Part shown: one piece after another, positions 25,585 to 34,824 of the stretch
How the letters are laid out: every line of letters begins with the position of its first letter
How positions within the stretch are numbered: position 1 is the stretch's first letter
Source of the DNA: Agarivorans sp. TSD2052
GTDB taxonomy: Bacteria; Pseudomonadota; Gammaproteobacteria; Enterobacterales; Celerinatantimonadaceae
DNA: 64,000 nt
Direction of reading: 5' to 3'
Assembly (NCBI RefSeq): GCF_023238625.1
Contig: NZ_CP096670.1
Coordinates: 1,167,501-1,231,500 of the forward strand
Translations under genes and position numbers: made by a program
The notes under the pieces: generated by a model
The model's database searches: none
What the model was told of the DNA's origin: nothing
What the model saw: only the letters and a program-made list of their open reading frames with translations

Positions 25585-26526
25585 ATGTCTGGTGTTTTAG
25601 CCTCTGTGGACCAAAGAACCCAGCTGGTGGGCGAAAACCGCTTAGAATTGTTGATATTTAAACTCAACTCAATGCAGCTGTTTGCGATTAACGTGTTTAA
25701 AGTGAAAGAGGTGGTTAAACTACCGCGAATGAATAAGCTACCTGGCTCCCACGCTCATGTTTCGGGCGTGGTGAACATTCGTGGGAAGTCTATTCCAGTG
25801 ATTGATCTGCGAGCATCGATACGAATGCCACCGTCGTCAGTTGCGGGTGATTGTAATCTGATAATTACCGAGTATAACCGTACTGTACAAGGCTTCATGG
25901 TGGGCGAAGTTATGCACATTGTTAATACCTCTTGGAAGGATATTTTGCCGCCGCCTTCTACGGTTGGACGGGGTAACTATTTAACCGCTATCACGCGTAT
26001 CGAACACGAAAATGCCAACCGTATAGTAGAGATAATTGACGTAGAAAAAGTTCTCGCAGAGATTGTTAGTTATAACGTAGCCATTTCTGAAGAAGTGTTA
26101 GATAACGAGGTGGCTAACCAACTAAACGGTAAGCGGGTATTGGTGGTTGATGATTCATCAACTGCCAGAGGGCAGGTAAAGGCAACCTTGAGCCAATTGG
26201 GTATGGTAATTATTGAAGCTGAAAATGGCTTACAGGCCCTTAATATGCTGAAGGGGTGGGCCGATAGTGGCAAATCGGTATATGACGAAATCCTATTGAT
26301 GATTACTGATGCCGAAATGCCTGAAATGGATGGTTACCGCTTAACTGCTGAAGTTAGGGGGGATGCCCGAATGGGAGAGTTGTTTATTGCTCTCAATACC
26401 TCACTAAGTGGCAGCTTTAATGAAGCGATGGTTGAAAAAGTAGGCTGTAATCGCTTTATCTCTAAATTCCAACCTGACCTTCTGGTGGATGTCGTACAGC
26501 AACGAATGCGCGAATCTCTCGAATAA
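25585..26526 (+). CDS. cheV: Chemotaxis coupling protein CheV
   Basis: CheV couples chemoreceptors to CheA like CheW and carries a phosphorylatable receiver. The start MSGVLASVDQRTQLVGENRL matches the family exactly. The CheW domain covers about 10-150 ('LELLIFKLNSMQLFAINVFKVKEVV', 'HVSGVVNIRGKSIPVIDL'). The receiver covers about 175-310 ('RVLVVDDSSTARGQVKATLSQLG', 'ITDAEMPEMDGYRL'), and its phospho-acceptor Asp is in the second motif. It is followed by a terminator and then a chemoreceptor gene on the same strand. Confidence 0.95.
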   Translation: MSGVLASVDQRTQLVGENRLELLIFKLNSMQLFAINVFKVKEVVKLPRMNKLPGSHAHVSGVVNIRGKSIPVIDLRASIRMPPSSVAGDCNLIITEYNRTVQGFMVGEVMHIVNTSWKDILPPPSTVGRGNYLTAITRIEHENANRIVEIIDVEKVLAEIVSYNVAISEEVLDNEVANQLNGKRVLVVDDSSTARGQVKATLSQLGMVIIEAENGLQALNMLKGWADSGKSVYDEILLMITDAEMPEMDGYRLTAEVRGDARMGELFIALNTSLSGSFNEAMVEKVGCNRFISKFQPDLLVDVVQQRMRESLE

Positions 26527-26597
26527 GGCATTTATTCGCGAAGGGGCGGCTTTATCGATAGCAATTTTAACTGGGCAGTTCTCAAAATGACAAACTA

Positions 26598-26640
26598 AAT
26601 AACCACCAAGACTAGACTTTAGTCTCGGTGGTTATTTTTT
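26598..26640 (+). terminator. Rho-independent terminator of cheV
   Basis: AACCACCAAGACTA pairs with TAGTCTCGGTGGTT around GACTT and ends in ATTTTTT. Confidence 0.88.
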
Positions 26641-26701
26641 ATCCGGCGAATAAGTTACTGTAGACAATAGATTTATTGAATTTCATTGAAGGTAGAATCA
26701 G

Positions 26702-28279
26702 ATGGTCGGATATAGTGGATGGCGGGTATTTGTTGCAAGCTTCGTTGCTATCATTGTTGTATTGAATACCGCACAATGGTTGAGTACCACAAGTATTATA
26801 TTGCCTGTTCAGCTGATGATTGCGCTTGTACTTAGTGGTACGGTGACGCTGTTTACTCTGCGGCAAAATCAGCAATCTAGATTGATGACAGAACAACATC
26901 AACCTAGTGGTTCTATCGACAAATCTGCTACCAGCATCAGCCGTTCAGCAAGTAAAATAGCGATCGGTGCTGCAGAGGTTTCTTTTTTTGTTGATGGTTT
27001 AAATAAGGCTGTCGACAAAAATGGCGAGCATGCCAGCAGTATTGCGGTGGCAGCAGAGCAATTAAGTCATACTAGCGAAGGACTGTCAGAGCAAGCAGAT
27101 CAAATACTCAGTGGTGCCAAGCGAGCTGCTCTAGATAGCCGTCATGGCCAGCAACATGTTGTCACCGGTATGGAGGCGATTAATGATTTAAGTGCTGATG
27201 TACATCATGCGGCTGAAGAAGTGCAGCTACTGAAGGGGAAAACGGACCAAATTCAAACTATCACTGATGTGATTAATTCAGTGGCTGAGCAAACCAACTT
27301 GTTGGCATTAAATGCGGCTATTGAAGCCGCCAGAGCGGGTGAGCAAGGCAGAGGGTTTGCGGTAGTGGCCGATGAAGTAAGACATTTAGCAAGCAAAACC
27401 GCACAGGCTACGAGTGATATTGCCAAAATGTTGTTGGAAATTCGTAGCGATACCGATCGCACCTCAAATTTAATGGGACAAGTGGTAACCAAAACAGCGA
27501 CTGTTTCATCAAGTATAGAGCAGTTAGAACAAAGCTTTACCCAAATATCGAGCGGATCACAATTAGCCGTTGATGCGTTAGAAAATATAGACAGGTCTTT
27601 ACACGAGAACAACCAAAGCACTAGTGATATCTCTCAGGCTATTGGACAAATAAGCCAATCCTTAAAAACAACTAGCGACCAGAGTGAAATAATATCTAGT
27701 CAAGCATTTAGTTTATCGACTACCACAGAAGCCATATTTAAAGCCTTAGATGGTTATAAAGTGGATACCTTTGATCAACACGTTCTTGAAGAGGCAAAAG
27801 CCGCGGCATTAGCTTGTGGGCATTGCTTAGAAAAGGGCTTAGCGAAAGGTGCGTTTACTGAACAGCAGATCTTTAGCCCTAGCTATAAAGTCATTCCTAA
27901 CACTAACCCTGCCAAATTTTCGACAGCATTTGATACTTATACAGACCAACATTTTCCCGCGGTTCAAGAGCCAATTTTACAGCGACATACCGCGATTATT
28001 TATGCTGGGGCCGTTGATAAAAAAGGTTATTTTCCGACTCATAATCGGTGTTTTTCTAAAGCTTTAACCGGTCGCTATGACATTGATGTCGCTAATAGCC
28101 GAACGAAACGTATGTTTAATGACCCTACGGGTATTCGTTGTGCTACTAATAACGATGGTATGTTGCTGCAAACTTACAAGCGGGATACCGGTGAAATTAT
28201 GCATGATTTATCGTTTCCCATTTTGGTTAATGGTAAGCATTGGGGCGGATTTAGAATTGGCTTTAAAGCTGAAAGCTGA
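26702..28279 (+). CDS. Methyl-accepting chemotaxis protein with C-terminal cytoplasmic sensor domain
   Basis: GAAGG lies about 8 bases before the ATG. Two short N-terminal hydrophobic segments (about 5-25 and 32-50) anchor the protein with almost no periplasmic loop. The signalling domain (about 80-355) has the diagnostic hairpin '[40 protein letters not shown]'. The ligand-sensing part is at the C-terminus (about 360-525), with '[16 protein letters not shown]', '[19 protein letters not shown]', '[34 protein letters not shown]'. This is an intracellular PAS/Cache-like domain seen in other marine chemoreceptors. The inferred role is sensing an internal signal such as redox state. The paired terminator downstream closes this unit. 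Confidence 0.92.
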   Translation: MVGYSGWRVFVASFVAIIVVLNTAQWLSTTSIILPVQLMIALVLSGTVTLFTLRQNQQSRLMTEQHQPSGSIDKSATSISRSASKIAIGAAEVSFFVDGLNKAVDKNGEHASSIAVAAEQLSHTSEGLSEQADQILSGAKRAALDSRHGQQHVVTGMEAINDLSADVHHAAEEVQLLKGKTDQIQTITDVINSVAEQTNLLALNAAIEAARAGEQGRGFAVVADEVRHLASKTAQATSDIAKMLLEIRSDTDRTSNLMGQVVTKTATVSSSIEQLEQSFTQISSGSQLAVDALENIDRSLHENNQSTSDISQAIGQISQSLKTTSDQSEIISSQAFSLSTTTEAIFKALDGYKVDTFDQHVLEEAKAAALACGHCLEKGLAKGAFTEQQIFSPSYKVIPNTNPAKFSTAFDTYTDQHFPAVQEPILQRHTAIIYAGAVDKKGYFPTHNRCFSKALTGRYDIDVANSRTKRMFNDPTGIRCATNNDGMLLQTYKRDTGEIMHDLSFPILVNGKHWGGFRIGFKAES

Positions 28280-28287
28280 ATGTGAGT

Positions 28288-28325
28288 AAAGATAAAAACC
28301 AGCCATTAGGCTGGTTTTTATCTTT
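28288..28325. terminator. Bidirectional terminator between chemoreceptor and chrR
   Basis: A near-perfect palindrome (AAAGATAAAAACCAGCC/GGCTGGTTTTTATCTTT) has a 4-nt loop and T-runs on both strands. Confidence 0.92.
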
Positions 28326-28339
28326 AGCACGGATTATTT

Positions 28340-29017
28340 TTACTTAAAAAACAGTTGGCTAAATGGGTTTAGCAGTGAAGCTAAACCTGAGGTGAAATGC
28401 AAGGGTGCATCCAGCAAGGTTAAGCACAAACAGTCTTGGTTCGCGGCTGTTCTGGGAGTGTGTTTGTTCTCAGCGTTTTGAATAATGAAGTCACCAGGTA
28501 CATAAGTTCCTGCGTCATCAATAAAAGTACCCGCCAACACCAAGGTAATTTCTTGTCCCTGATGGGTATGTTCAGGCAAGGCGCTATCTTTATCCATATA
28601 GATAAAATTCATCTTGCTATCACTGACTGCATCAACGCGCGCACGTTGAATTTTACCTGGCAATCTTCCCCAAGGGCCAATGTGTTGAGGGTGGGCCTGT
28701 AAAGCACGCGGCAGAGGGAAGCGTTTATTACCCAAGTTAATCTCTTGTTGTAATTGAGGTTTGGCAGGCTCAATCACCGTATCGGGACTTTGTTGCATAA
28801 TCATTTGCAGCATTGAGTCCAACTCACTGTTCATAGCATCAGCTTTAGCTTCTTCAAGCTGAGTCGCTAATTTTTGCTCAACAGCGTGAACGGCTTGACG
28901 ACACGTTGAGCAAAACTCTAAATGGGTACTGACCATGATGCTCATTGCTGGGTCTAACTGACCGGCAGCATATAGGTTAAGACTTTGCTCAACCGGATGA
29001 AATTGAATGCTAGTCAT
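28340..29017 (-). CDS. chrR: ChrR-type zinc-binding anti-sigma factor
   Basis: ChrR binds and inactivates its ECF sigma partner and releases it upon singlet oxygen or related lipid oxidants. Here the N-terminal zinc ligands are complete (His7, His32, Cys36, Cys39 in 'THLEFCSTCRQAV'), one residue off the positions in Rhodobacter sphaeroides ChrR. The C-terminal cupin keeps its ligand set (His150, His152, Glu156 in 'EHTHQGQEITLVL', and His186 in 'ENKHTP'). Its start overlaps the end of the sigma gene by 8 bases, indicating translational coupling. The assignment to the ChrR group is firm; the exact inducing signal is inferred. Confidence 0.93.
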   Translation of the reverse strand: MTSIQFHPVEQSLNLYAAGQLDPAMSIMVSTHLEFCSTCRQAVHAVEQKLATQLEEAKADAMNSELDSMLQMIMQQSPDTVIEPAKPQLQQEINLGNKRFPLPRALQAHPQHIGPWGRLPGKIQRARVDAVSDSKMNFIYMDKDSALPEHTHQGQEITLVLAGTFIDDAGTYVPGDFIIQNAENKHTPRTAANQDCLCLTLLDAPLHFTSGLASLLNPFSQLFFK

Positions 29018-29636
29018 CCAAAACCTCCTTCATTTTTTTCAGCGCTAATCTAAGGCGACTTTTCACAGTGCCCAGCGGTAAATTTAAAATTTCAGACACT
29101 TGTTGCTGGGATTCGCCATGCAAATATACGCGCCTAACAATGTCGGCTTGCTCTTCAGGCAAGCGAGTGATTAGCTGTTTAAGCTCTTCACTCACTAGCT
29201 CTTGGTCTTCAGAAGCAATTTTGTCTGCGTCTTCTTCTTCACTAAGAATCGGCCATAGGTCATCACCTTGAATCCAGTTTTGTTGGTGCTTGCCTTTTCG
29301 CATCAAGTCAAACTTTACGTTTCTCGACACTGAAAAAATCCAAGTCATGGCATTACCTTTACTGGCGTCATAGAGGCTTGCCTTCAACCAAAGCTTGAGC
29401 ATAGTCTCTTGCACCATTTCCAAAGCAAGAGATTCGTTTACAAATTGCTTACGGGCTAAATTGAGTAAGCGAGGGGCAACTTGTCGGAATAACAGGTCAT
29501 AACTTTTTCTGCATTGCTCGCTAGCTATGTTGGACAGCAGCAAGGCAATTTCATCGTCTTTATTGGACGTAGATACATGACTAGTCATGGGGCTTTTTAT
29601 ACCGCCGATTGTCGATTGAGATCTGTGTATTTCCAT
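29010..29636 (-). CDS. rpoE: ECF sigma factor of the RpoE/ChrR (ECF11) type
   Basis: The 208-residue protein has a region 2 with 'LALEMVQETMLKLWLKASLYDASKGNAMTWIFSVSRNVKFDLMRK' (-10 recognition) and a region 4 with 'LPEEQADIVRRVYLHGESQQQVSEILNLPLGTVKSRLRLALKKMK' (-35 recognition helix-turn-helix). It is directly followed by chrR, the anti-sigma. The first ATG gives a long acidic N-terminal tail, and an internal start (MTSHVSTSNKDDE) is possible. The likely target promoter lies in the divergent intergenic region. It sits 32 bases downstream of the unrecognised 204-residue gene in the same orientation, so all three may share transcription. Confidence 0.93.
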   Translation of the reverse strand: MEIHRSQSTIGGIKSPMTSHVSTSNKDDEIALLLSNIASEQCRKSYDLLFRQVAPRLLNLARKQFVNESLALEMVQETMLKLWLKASLYDASKGNAMTWIFSVSRNVKFDLMRKGKHQQNWIQGDDLWPILSEEEDADKIASEDQELVSEELKQLITRLPEEQADIVRRVYLHGESQQQVSEILNLPLGTVKSRLRLALKKMKEVLDD

Positions 29637-29668
29637 AATGCCTAAATCGTTGTCGGATTGATAACTGA

Positions 29669-30283
29669 TTAACGGGGTAGTTGATTAAAACGATCACTTT
29701 GTCTCAAAATAAACCCTAAATAACGAATACATAACGAAGCAGAAGGCGACTTAAGCAAACGCTGTTTGGTGTTGATAGGTAAAGGCAGAAGTTCTAACCA
29801 ACGCCAACAAAGGCTTTTAACTTGGTTGTTTTCAAGCTCTTGATTGAGATTAGTAACCTGCAATTCTGGGTAAGTGACGTTAATTTTCTGCAGCGTTTGC
29901 TGTAGTTCCTGCACATTTTTGTGCTGAAGCATCATCGGCCATAGCTCACAGGGGGTGGCTTCAATGGTTTGAGTCATCCATGTGGAGCAAAAAGTAGGCG
30001 CTTTAGAGGTAACCACTCCCCAGCTCAAAACGGTAAAGTCTACTGTTATACGCGCTTGGCTCAACCAGTCGATATGCTTGATTTGAGCAAAACTAATAAT
30101 GTCCTGTGGTTTTACCGCACATCTACCCTTACTGTCTTGAAAGGCTAACCACATACCGCCGGCTTTTTCTGCCGCGCGCAGGCTGGCTATGAACGCCATA
30201 CCTTCGCCGCTTATTTGAGCGTTGCGTTCCGGCATAAAATGTTCTCTGCGAATAATCAGTGGGTACAGCTGTGGTTGACGCAA
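29669..30283 (-). CDS. Uncharacterised protein upstream of the sigma factor, possible degenerate Lon-N-like domain
   Basis: It begins with TTG at 30283, with AGGA 7 bases upstream, and encodes 204 residues. The start 'RQPQLYPLIIRREHFMPERNAQI', followed by a mixed beta pattern ('MWLAFQDSKGRCAVKPQDIISFAQI'), is reminiscent of the Lon-protease N-terminal substrate-binding domain, with a helical second half. The resemblance is weak and I would not name it. It is the first gene of the sigma/anti-sigma operon. Unlike the other genes, it has no obvious lipid-metabolism link. It might be a further regulator of sigma activity, but this is not shown by sequence. Confidence 0.55.
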   Translation of the reverse strand: MRQPQLYPLIIRREHFMPERNAQISGEGMAFIASLRAAEKAGGMWLAFQDSKGRCAVKPQDIISFAQIKHIDWLSQARITVDFTVLSWGVVTSKAPTFCSTWMTQTIEATPCELWPMMLQHKNVQELQQTLQKINVTYPELQVTNLNQELENNQVKSLCWRWLELLPLPINTKQRLLKSPSASLCIRYLGFILRQSDRFNQLPR

Positions 30284-30345
30284 GCAATCTTCCTAAAAAA
30301 GCGGGGTTTGATAGGTATAACGTACTAAAAGCAAAAAAAGATGAA

Positions 30346-30371
30346 TGATCTTTCTTAATATCTGTCACGTA
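30346..30371 (+). promoter_or_regulatory. Candidate ECF sigma-dependent promoter of the lipid-modification operon
   Basis: TGATC at 30346-30350 and CGTA at 30368-30371 are separated by exactly 17 bases. As recalled from the literature, ECF11-type sigma factors use a TGATC-type -35 and a CGTA-type -10. The site lies 59 bases before the first gene of the operon, facing it. This is a strong circumstantial match and has not been tested. Confidence 0.6.
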
Positions 30372-30429
30372 CTATGATTAACAATAATAGAAACAAATGC
30401 TTAGATTTGTTTAGCTAACAGGATATTGC

Positions 30430-30870
30430 ATGAAAAGTTCGCCACAATTGCCAGCCATCGTTCAACAGCTTGAGCAGTTTTATGCTGAGCTTGGAATGAC
30501 CCAAGTAGGTCGCTTGTCCGAGATATACTCAGAGGATATAGAATTCATTGATCCACTGCATCATTTGCACGGCCTCGAAGACCTCAGTCACTACTTTGAG
30601 CATCTGTTGCAAAATACCGACAAATGTCAGTTTAGTTTTTCATCTCGCTTAATTGCCGACGGTGAATTTAGCCTAACTTGGCAAATGCAGTTTGCTCATC
30701 CGAAATTGGGTAATGGCCGCTTAATTGCCTTAGATGGTATTAGCCACCTGAAGTTCGCGGAAAAAATTTACTACCACCGCGATTACTATGATGTAAGTGC
30801 CATGCTGCATGATCACATTCCAGTGATTGGCTGGTTGTCTAAGAAACTAAAAAATGGCTTGGCACAATGA
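30430..30870 (+). CDS. NTF2/SnoaL-like fold protein, first gene of the lipid operon
   Basis: The 146-residue protein has the SnoaL/NTF2 pattern: an N-terminal helix (VQQLEQFYAELGMTQVGRLSEIYSEDIEFIDPLHH) followed by a curved beta sheet and the 'DGISHLKFAEKIYYHRDYYDVSAMLHDHIPVIGWLSKKLK' tail. Family members are often isomerases or small-molecule binders. Its 'FIDPLHHLHG' motif recurs in orthologous clusters as I recall. The gene overlaps the next by the ATGA motif, so translation is coupled. Confidence 0.85.
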   Translation: MKSSPQLPAIVQQLEQFYAELGMTQVGRLSEIYSEDIEFIDPLHHLHGLEDLSHYFEHLLQNTDKCQFSFSSRLIADGEFSLTWQMQFAHPKLGNGRLIALDGISHLKFAEKIYYHRDYYDVSAMLHDHIPVIGWLSKKLKNGLAQ

Positions 30871-31589
30871 ATATTCTCATTACAGGAGCCAGTTCAGGAA
30901 TTGGTAAACAGCTCGCTTTAGATTATGTCGCTGCTGGCCACCAAGTGTGGGGGCAAGGTCGCGATGCAACGCGTTTACAACAATTGTCTACCCAAGGGGT
31001 CACGCCGCTGCAAATAGAATTGGCAGACTTGTCGCAGGTACGCAATAGTTTTAACTCATTACCTGAAATGGACTTAATTGTGTTGTGCGCTGGTAATTGC
31101 GAGTACCTTGACCCAAAACAATTTGATGCCGAGTTATTTAGCCGCGTATGGCAGAGTAACCTGCAAACAATGGCTAACTGTTTAGATGCCTTGTGGGACC
31201 AACTAAAGCCCGGTTCACAATTAGCATTAGTAGGGAGCTTAGCCCACTTGTTACCGTTTAGTCAGGCTGGTGCCTATGGTAGCAGTAAAGCCGCGGTGCA
31301 TTATCTCGCTCAAGCTATCGGTACTGATTTAGGGGATAAGCAAGTAACGGTTCATTGCATTCAGCCTGGCTTTGTTCAAACCCCGCTGACTGACAAAAAT
31401 ACCTTTGATATGCCCAGTATGATTAGTCCCCAGCAAGCCAGTAGATACATTATCTCGGGTTTGGCAAAGGGTAAAATTGTGATTAATTTTCCAACCATGT
31501 TTAGTGGTTTTTTACATGTATTAAATTGTTTGCCAAAAACTTGGCAGCAGGCGCTTTGTCGCCGTTTAGCTCACAAGGAAGGAGCATAG
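30867..31589 (+). CDS. Short-chain dehydrogenase/reductase
   Basis: It starts in an ATGA overlap with the NTF2-like gene. The N-terminal cofactor motif 'ITGASSGIGKQLALDY' (TGxxxGIG) and the catalytic set 'SLAHLLPFSQAGAYGSSKAAVHYLAQ' (Ser, then YxxxK) define a classical NAD(P)-dependent SDR of 240 residues. 'QPGFVQTPLTD' follows. It ends directly before the amine oxidase-like gene, with no spacer between TAG and the next ATG. An oxidoreductase acting on a fatty-acid or lipid substrate is expected from context. Confidence 0.9.
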   Translation: MNILITGASSGIGKQLALDYVAAGHQVWGQGRDATRLQQLSTQGVTPLQIELADLSQVRNSFNSLPEMDLIVLCAGNCEYLDPKQFDAELFSRVWQSNLQTMANCLDALWDQLKPGSQLALVGSLAHLLPFSQAGAYGSSKAAVHYLAQAIGTDLGDKQVTVHCIQPGFVQTPLTDKNTFDMPSMISPQQASRYIISGLAKGKIVINFPTMFSGFLHVLNCLPKTWQQALCRRLAHKEGA

Positions 31590-32843
31590 ATGAAAATAGC
31601 AGTTATCGGTGCTGGAATATCCGGCATGACCTGTGCGCATTTATTAAAAGAGCAGCATGACGTTACTTTACTGGAGCAAAACGATTACCTTGGCGGGCAC
31701 ACCGCAACGAACCAAGTAGAACTCGATGGTAAAGAGTACGCTGTGGATACTGGTTTCATTGTCTTTAATGATCGCACTTATCCTTTATTTAACAAACTAT
31801 TGGCTAAGTTAGGGGTCGAAGCGCAAGCCTCAGAGATGAGTTTTAGTGTGGTTAACCCTGAGATAAATCTGCAATATAACGGCCATGACGTAAACACCTT
31901 GTTTGCTCAACGAAGTAATTTCTTTAAGCCCCGCTTTTATAGGTTTATCAAAGAAATTTTGCGGTTTAATAAATTGGCTAAGCAAGCAGTAGATTTGGAT
32001 ACCTCAGTGAGTTTAGGGCAATTTTTACAGCAACACCGGTTTTCACAAATGTTCCAAGAAAACTACTTGCTGCCAATGGGGGCGGCCATTTGGTCATCCT
32101 CACTGAACGGCATTAACAAATTCCCTATGCAGTTTTTCGCTCGGTTCTTTGTTAACCACGGTTTATTGGACGTCGCCAATCGACCTCAGTGGTATGTTAT
32201 TCCTGGTGGCTCTAAGCAATATATCAAGCCCTTGTTAGCAGGCTTAGAAGAACAAATTCGTTTAAACAGTCAAGTGAGCAGCATCACACGCGCTGATAAT
32301 GGGGTCGCTATCACCTGCAAAGATGGTTGGCAGTGGCAGGGGGACGCGGTGGTGTTTGCTTGCCATAGTGATCAAGCTTTGTCGGTATTAGGTGATGAAG
32401 CTAGCCAAGATGAGCAAGCAGTTCTTGGAAAACTAAAGTACCAAGCCAATGAAGTGATTTTACATACTGATGAGCGCCTATTACCGAGTATTCATCGCGC
32501 CCGAGCGAGTTGGAACTACCTACTACCGCCGAGCAGCGAGCGAGGCGACCGGCTCGCGAGTGTTACCTATGATATGAATCGTCTGCAAGGCCTTAAAGAT
32601 GCGCCGCAGTTTTGTGTCACCTTAAACCCGATTGAACCGATAGCTGAAGATAAAGTCATTAAACGCTTTAACTATATGCACCCGGTGTTCTCGGTAGAAG
32701 GGTTTGCCGCACAGCAGCAACGCGAGCTAATCAACGGCCACAATAATAGCTATTTCTGTGGTGCTTATTGGCATAACGGCTTTCATGAGGATGGGGTGCG
32801 TTCAGCGGTTGAAGTATGTCAAAAGTTTGGAATCGAATTATGA
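31590..32843 (+). CDS. FAD-dependent amine oxidase-like protein (UfaD-like)
   Basis: The N-terminal dinucleotide fold '[37 protein letters not shown]' identifies a flavin amine oxidase/phytoene desaturase-type enzyme. '[25 protein letters not shown]', '[13 protein letters not shown]', '[12 protein letters not shown]' and a C-terminal '[24 protein letters not shown]' complete the fold. Relatives in the cyclopropane-synthase clusters are thought to desaturate or oxidise methylated acyl chains. In R. sphaeroides a similar enzyme (UfaD, name recalled) is part of furan fatty-acid synthesis. It overlaps the next gene by ATGA. Confidence 0.85.
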   Translation: MKIAVIGAGISGMTCAHLLKEQHDVTLLEQNDYLGGHTATNQVELDGKEYAVDTGFIVFNDRTYPLFNKLLAKLGVEAQASEMSFSVVNPEINLQYNGHDVNTLFAQRSNFFKPRFYRFIKEILRFNKLAKQAVDLDTSVSLGQFLQQHRFSQMFQENYLLPMGAAIWSSSLNGINKFPMQFFARFFVNHGLLDVANRPQWYVIPGGSKQYIKPLLAGLEEQIRLNSQVSSITRADNGVAITCKDGWQWQGDAVVFACHSDQALSVLGDEASQDEQAVLGKLKYQANEVILHTDERLLPSIHRARASWNYLLPPSSERGDRLASVTYDMNRLQGLKDAPQFCVTLNPIEPIAEDKVIKRFNYMHPVFSVEGFAAQQQRELINGHNNSYFCGAYWHNGFHEDGVRSAVEVCQKFGIEL

Positions 32844-33574
32844 GTATTCAGCATTCTTCCATCGCCTTTGGTGATACTTTTCACCAACGCTTTATGCCCC
32901 GTAAACATGGCTTTAGTTACCGGCTTTATTACGCTTGGATCGATTTAGCCGAAGAGCAAGCTGTTCGTAAAGAACTGAAAAACTTTGGTCGTTTTTTGCC
33001 TTGGTTTCGCTTAAAAGAAGGGGATTACCTTGGCAAACAGTCTGGCTCCATTCGCGATAAAGCGATTAAGGCGCAGCAAGGCTTTCAGCCAGACTATCAC
33101 GCTAAGCAAGTGGTGTTGCTGGGGCAACTTCGTTGCTTGGGCTGGTACTTTAGTCCAGTCAATTTTGTATTGTATGGTGATGGTGAAAGATTTGATTATA
33201 TGCTGGCTGAAGTCACCAATACCCCTTGGAAAGAAAAACACCAATATTGGTTGGATTTAAATAATTTACAAGACCATGAAAAAGCCTTCCATGTCTCTCC
33301 ATTTAATCCAATGGACATGCGCTACCACTGGCAGGTAAAACTGATCGAGCAGCAGGTCATGGTGGTGATAGATTGCTGGAGAAAGAATAAAGAGTTTAGC
33401 GCAGGAATAAATTTAATTAAGCAGCCGTTGAACTCTTCCAGCCTTCGCCGCGTTATTAAATCATACCCTTTGCTTACTCTAAAGGTTGTAGCAGGGATTT
33501 ACTGGCAAGCTATGAAGTTGTGGATCAAAAAAGTGCCTTTTTATGGTCACCCTGCCAGTGACAAAAACCATTGA
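32840..33574 (+). CDS. DUF1365 family protein
   Basis: The start [36 protein letters not shown] is set by the ATGA overlap (32840) with the amine oxidase gene. DUF1365 motifs are visible: '[11 protein letters not shown]' near the start, '[17 protein letters not shown]', '[15 protein letters not shown]', '[18 protein letters not shown]'. The 244-residue protein is basic near its C-terminus ([18 protein letters not shown]). The function is unknown. It is nearly always beside a flavin amine oxidase and a cyclopropane-synthase-like methyltransferase, and may help both act at the membrane. Confidence 0.88.
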   Translation: MSIQHSSIAFGDTFHQRFMPRKHGFSYRLYYAWIDLAEEQAVRKELKNFGRFLPWFRLKEGDYLGKQSGSIRDKAIKAQQGFQPDYHAKQVVLLGQLRCLGWYFSPVNFVLYGDGERFDYMLAEVTNTPWKEKHQYWLDLNNLQDHEKAFHVSPFNPMDMRYHWQVKLIEQQVMVVIDCWRKNKEFSAGINLIKQPLNSSSLRRVIKSYPLLTLKVVAGIYWQAMKLWIKKVPFYGHPASDKNH

Positions 33575-33596
33575 TAGTTGCCTTAAAGGAACCCCT

Positions 33597-34820
33597 ATGA
33601 CTACTGCTAAATCGCTCTCTTCGACTTCAGCCTCCACCGGCTTAGATTGGACACGTCACCTAGTTTTAAAAACCTTCGATGGGTTAAAAGGAGGGGCAAT
33701 TTTGATGAGCCAGGCTGGTTATGAGTCGGTACACTTAGGCGAAAAAGATCACCCTGATACGGTGGAAGTTCATATTTTAGAGTCTCAAGTCTTTCCTCGT
33801 ATTCTTAAAGGTGGAAGCATCGCAGCAGGTGAAACCTACATGGAAGGTCTGTGGCGCTGTTCTAATCTTCATCGTTTATTGCAGTTACTTGCCGATAACC
33901 AAGACCATTTGGATAGCCTAGATAGGAAACTACATTGGTTCACCAGCACTTGGTTTAAGGTGCAGCACTTTTTTCGACGCAATCATAAGCGTCAAGCCAA
34001 GAAGAATATCTTGGCTCATTACGATTTAGGTAATGATTTTTATCAATCGTTTTTGGATCCTCAGATGCAATATTCTTCAGCCTTATTTGCAGGCCAAGAT
34101 ATCAGTTTGGCGCAAGCGCAGTCCAACAAACTGAAACGTATTTGCGAGCAACTAAAGCTCGAATCCTCTGACCATTTATTAGAAATTGGTACAGGTTGGG
34201 GCGGTTTGGCAATTTATGCCGCGAGTCATTACGGATGCAAAGTTACCACCACGACGATTTCTGACAAACAGCATGCTTACGTTTGTGAGCAAATCGAAAA
34301 GCAAGATCTAGCGCACTTAATTACGGTGCTTAATAAAGATTACCGCGAGCTCGAGGGCCAATATGACAAATTGGTGTCGATTGAGATGATTGAAGCGGTG
34401 GGAGAGCGTTATTTGCCGGGATTTGCTCAGCTCTGCGCTAGTCGCCTTAAAGTCGGCGGTGTTATGCTGCTGCAAGCGATTACCATTGATGACCGTCGCT
34501 TTTCTGCTTACAGCAAAACAGTAGACTTTATTCAGCAGTTTATCTTCCCAGGCGGTTTTTTACCTTCACCAAGCTTGTTAAATCAGTTGTTTACTCAACA
34601 AGGGCTCAAGCCTATTCAGCGTTTAGAAATGGGCATAGACTACGCAGATACTTTGCAACACTGGCATCACAAGGTTCAACAACAGCGTAAAAGTAGCGGC
34701 GAAAACTTCGGTTTTGATGAACAGTTTTACCGCCTCTGGCACTTTTATTTTGCCTATTGTGAAGCCGGCTTTCGTAGTCATAATACCGGTACTGAACAGC
34801 TCACTATGGTCAAAGGCTAG
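33597..34820 (+). CDS. Cyclopropane-fatty-acyl-phospholipid synthase-type methyltransferase
   Basis: ATG 33597 follows AAGGA by 7 bases and starts MTTAKSLSSTSAS; 407 residues. The N-terminal lipid-binding part is followed by the class I SAM fold: 'HYDLGNDFYQSFLDPQMQYSSALF', motif I 'LLEIGTGWGGLAIYAASHYGCKV', 'KLVSIEMIEAVGERYLPGF'. The C-terminal 'FYFAYCEAGFRSHNTGTEQLTMVKG' closes the family signature. It should methylate an unsaturated acyl chain in a phospholipid, giving cyclopropane or branched methyl products. Given the neighbouring sigma/ChrR, the methylated lipid is likely made under oxidative stress. Confidence 0.92.
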   Translation: MTTAKSLSSTSASTGLDWTRHLVLKTFDGLKGGAILMSQAGYESVHLGEKDHPDTVEVHILESQVFPRILKGGSIAAGETYMEGLWRCSNLHRLLQLLADNQDHLDSLDRKLHWFTSTWFKVQHFFRRNHKRQAKKNILAHYDLGNDFYQSFLDPQMQYSSALFAGQDISLAQAQSNKLKRICEQLKLESSDHLLEIGTGWGGLAIYAASHYGCKVTTTTISDKQHAYVCEQIEKQDLAHLITVLNKDYRELEGQYDKLVSIEMIEAVGERYLPGFAQLCASRLKVGGVMLLQAITIDDRRFSAYSKTVDFIQQFIFPGGFLPSPSLLNQLFTQQGLKPIQRLEMGIDYADTLQHWHHKVQQQRKSSGENFGFDEQFYRLWHFYFAYCEAGFRSHNTGTEQLTMVKG

Positions 34821-34824
34821 TCTC

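Noticed and set aside
30129-30368. 79-codon minus frame overlapping the first gene of the sigma operon
   Set aside because: It is out of frame with the 204-residue gene, which has the SD and the longer protein-like reading.
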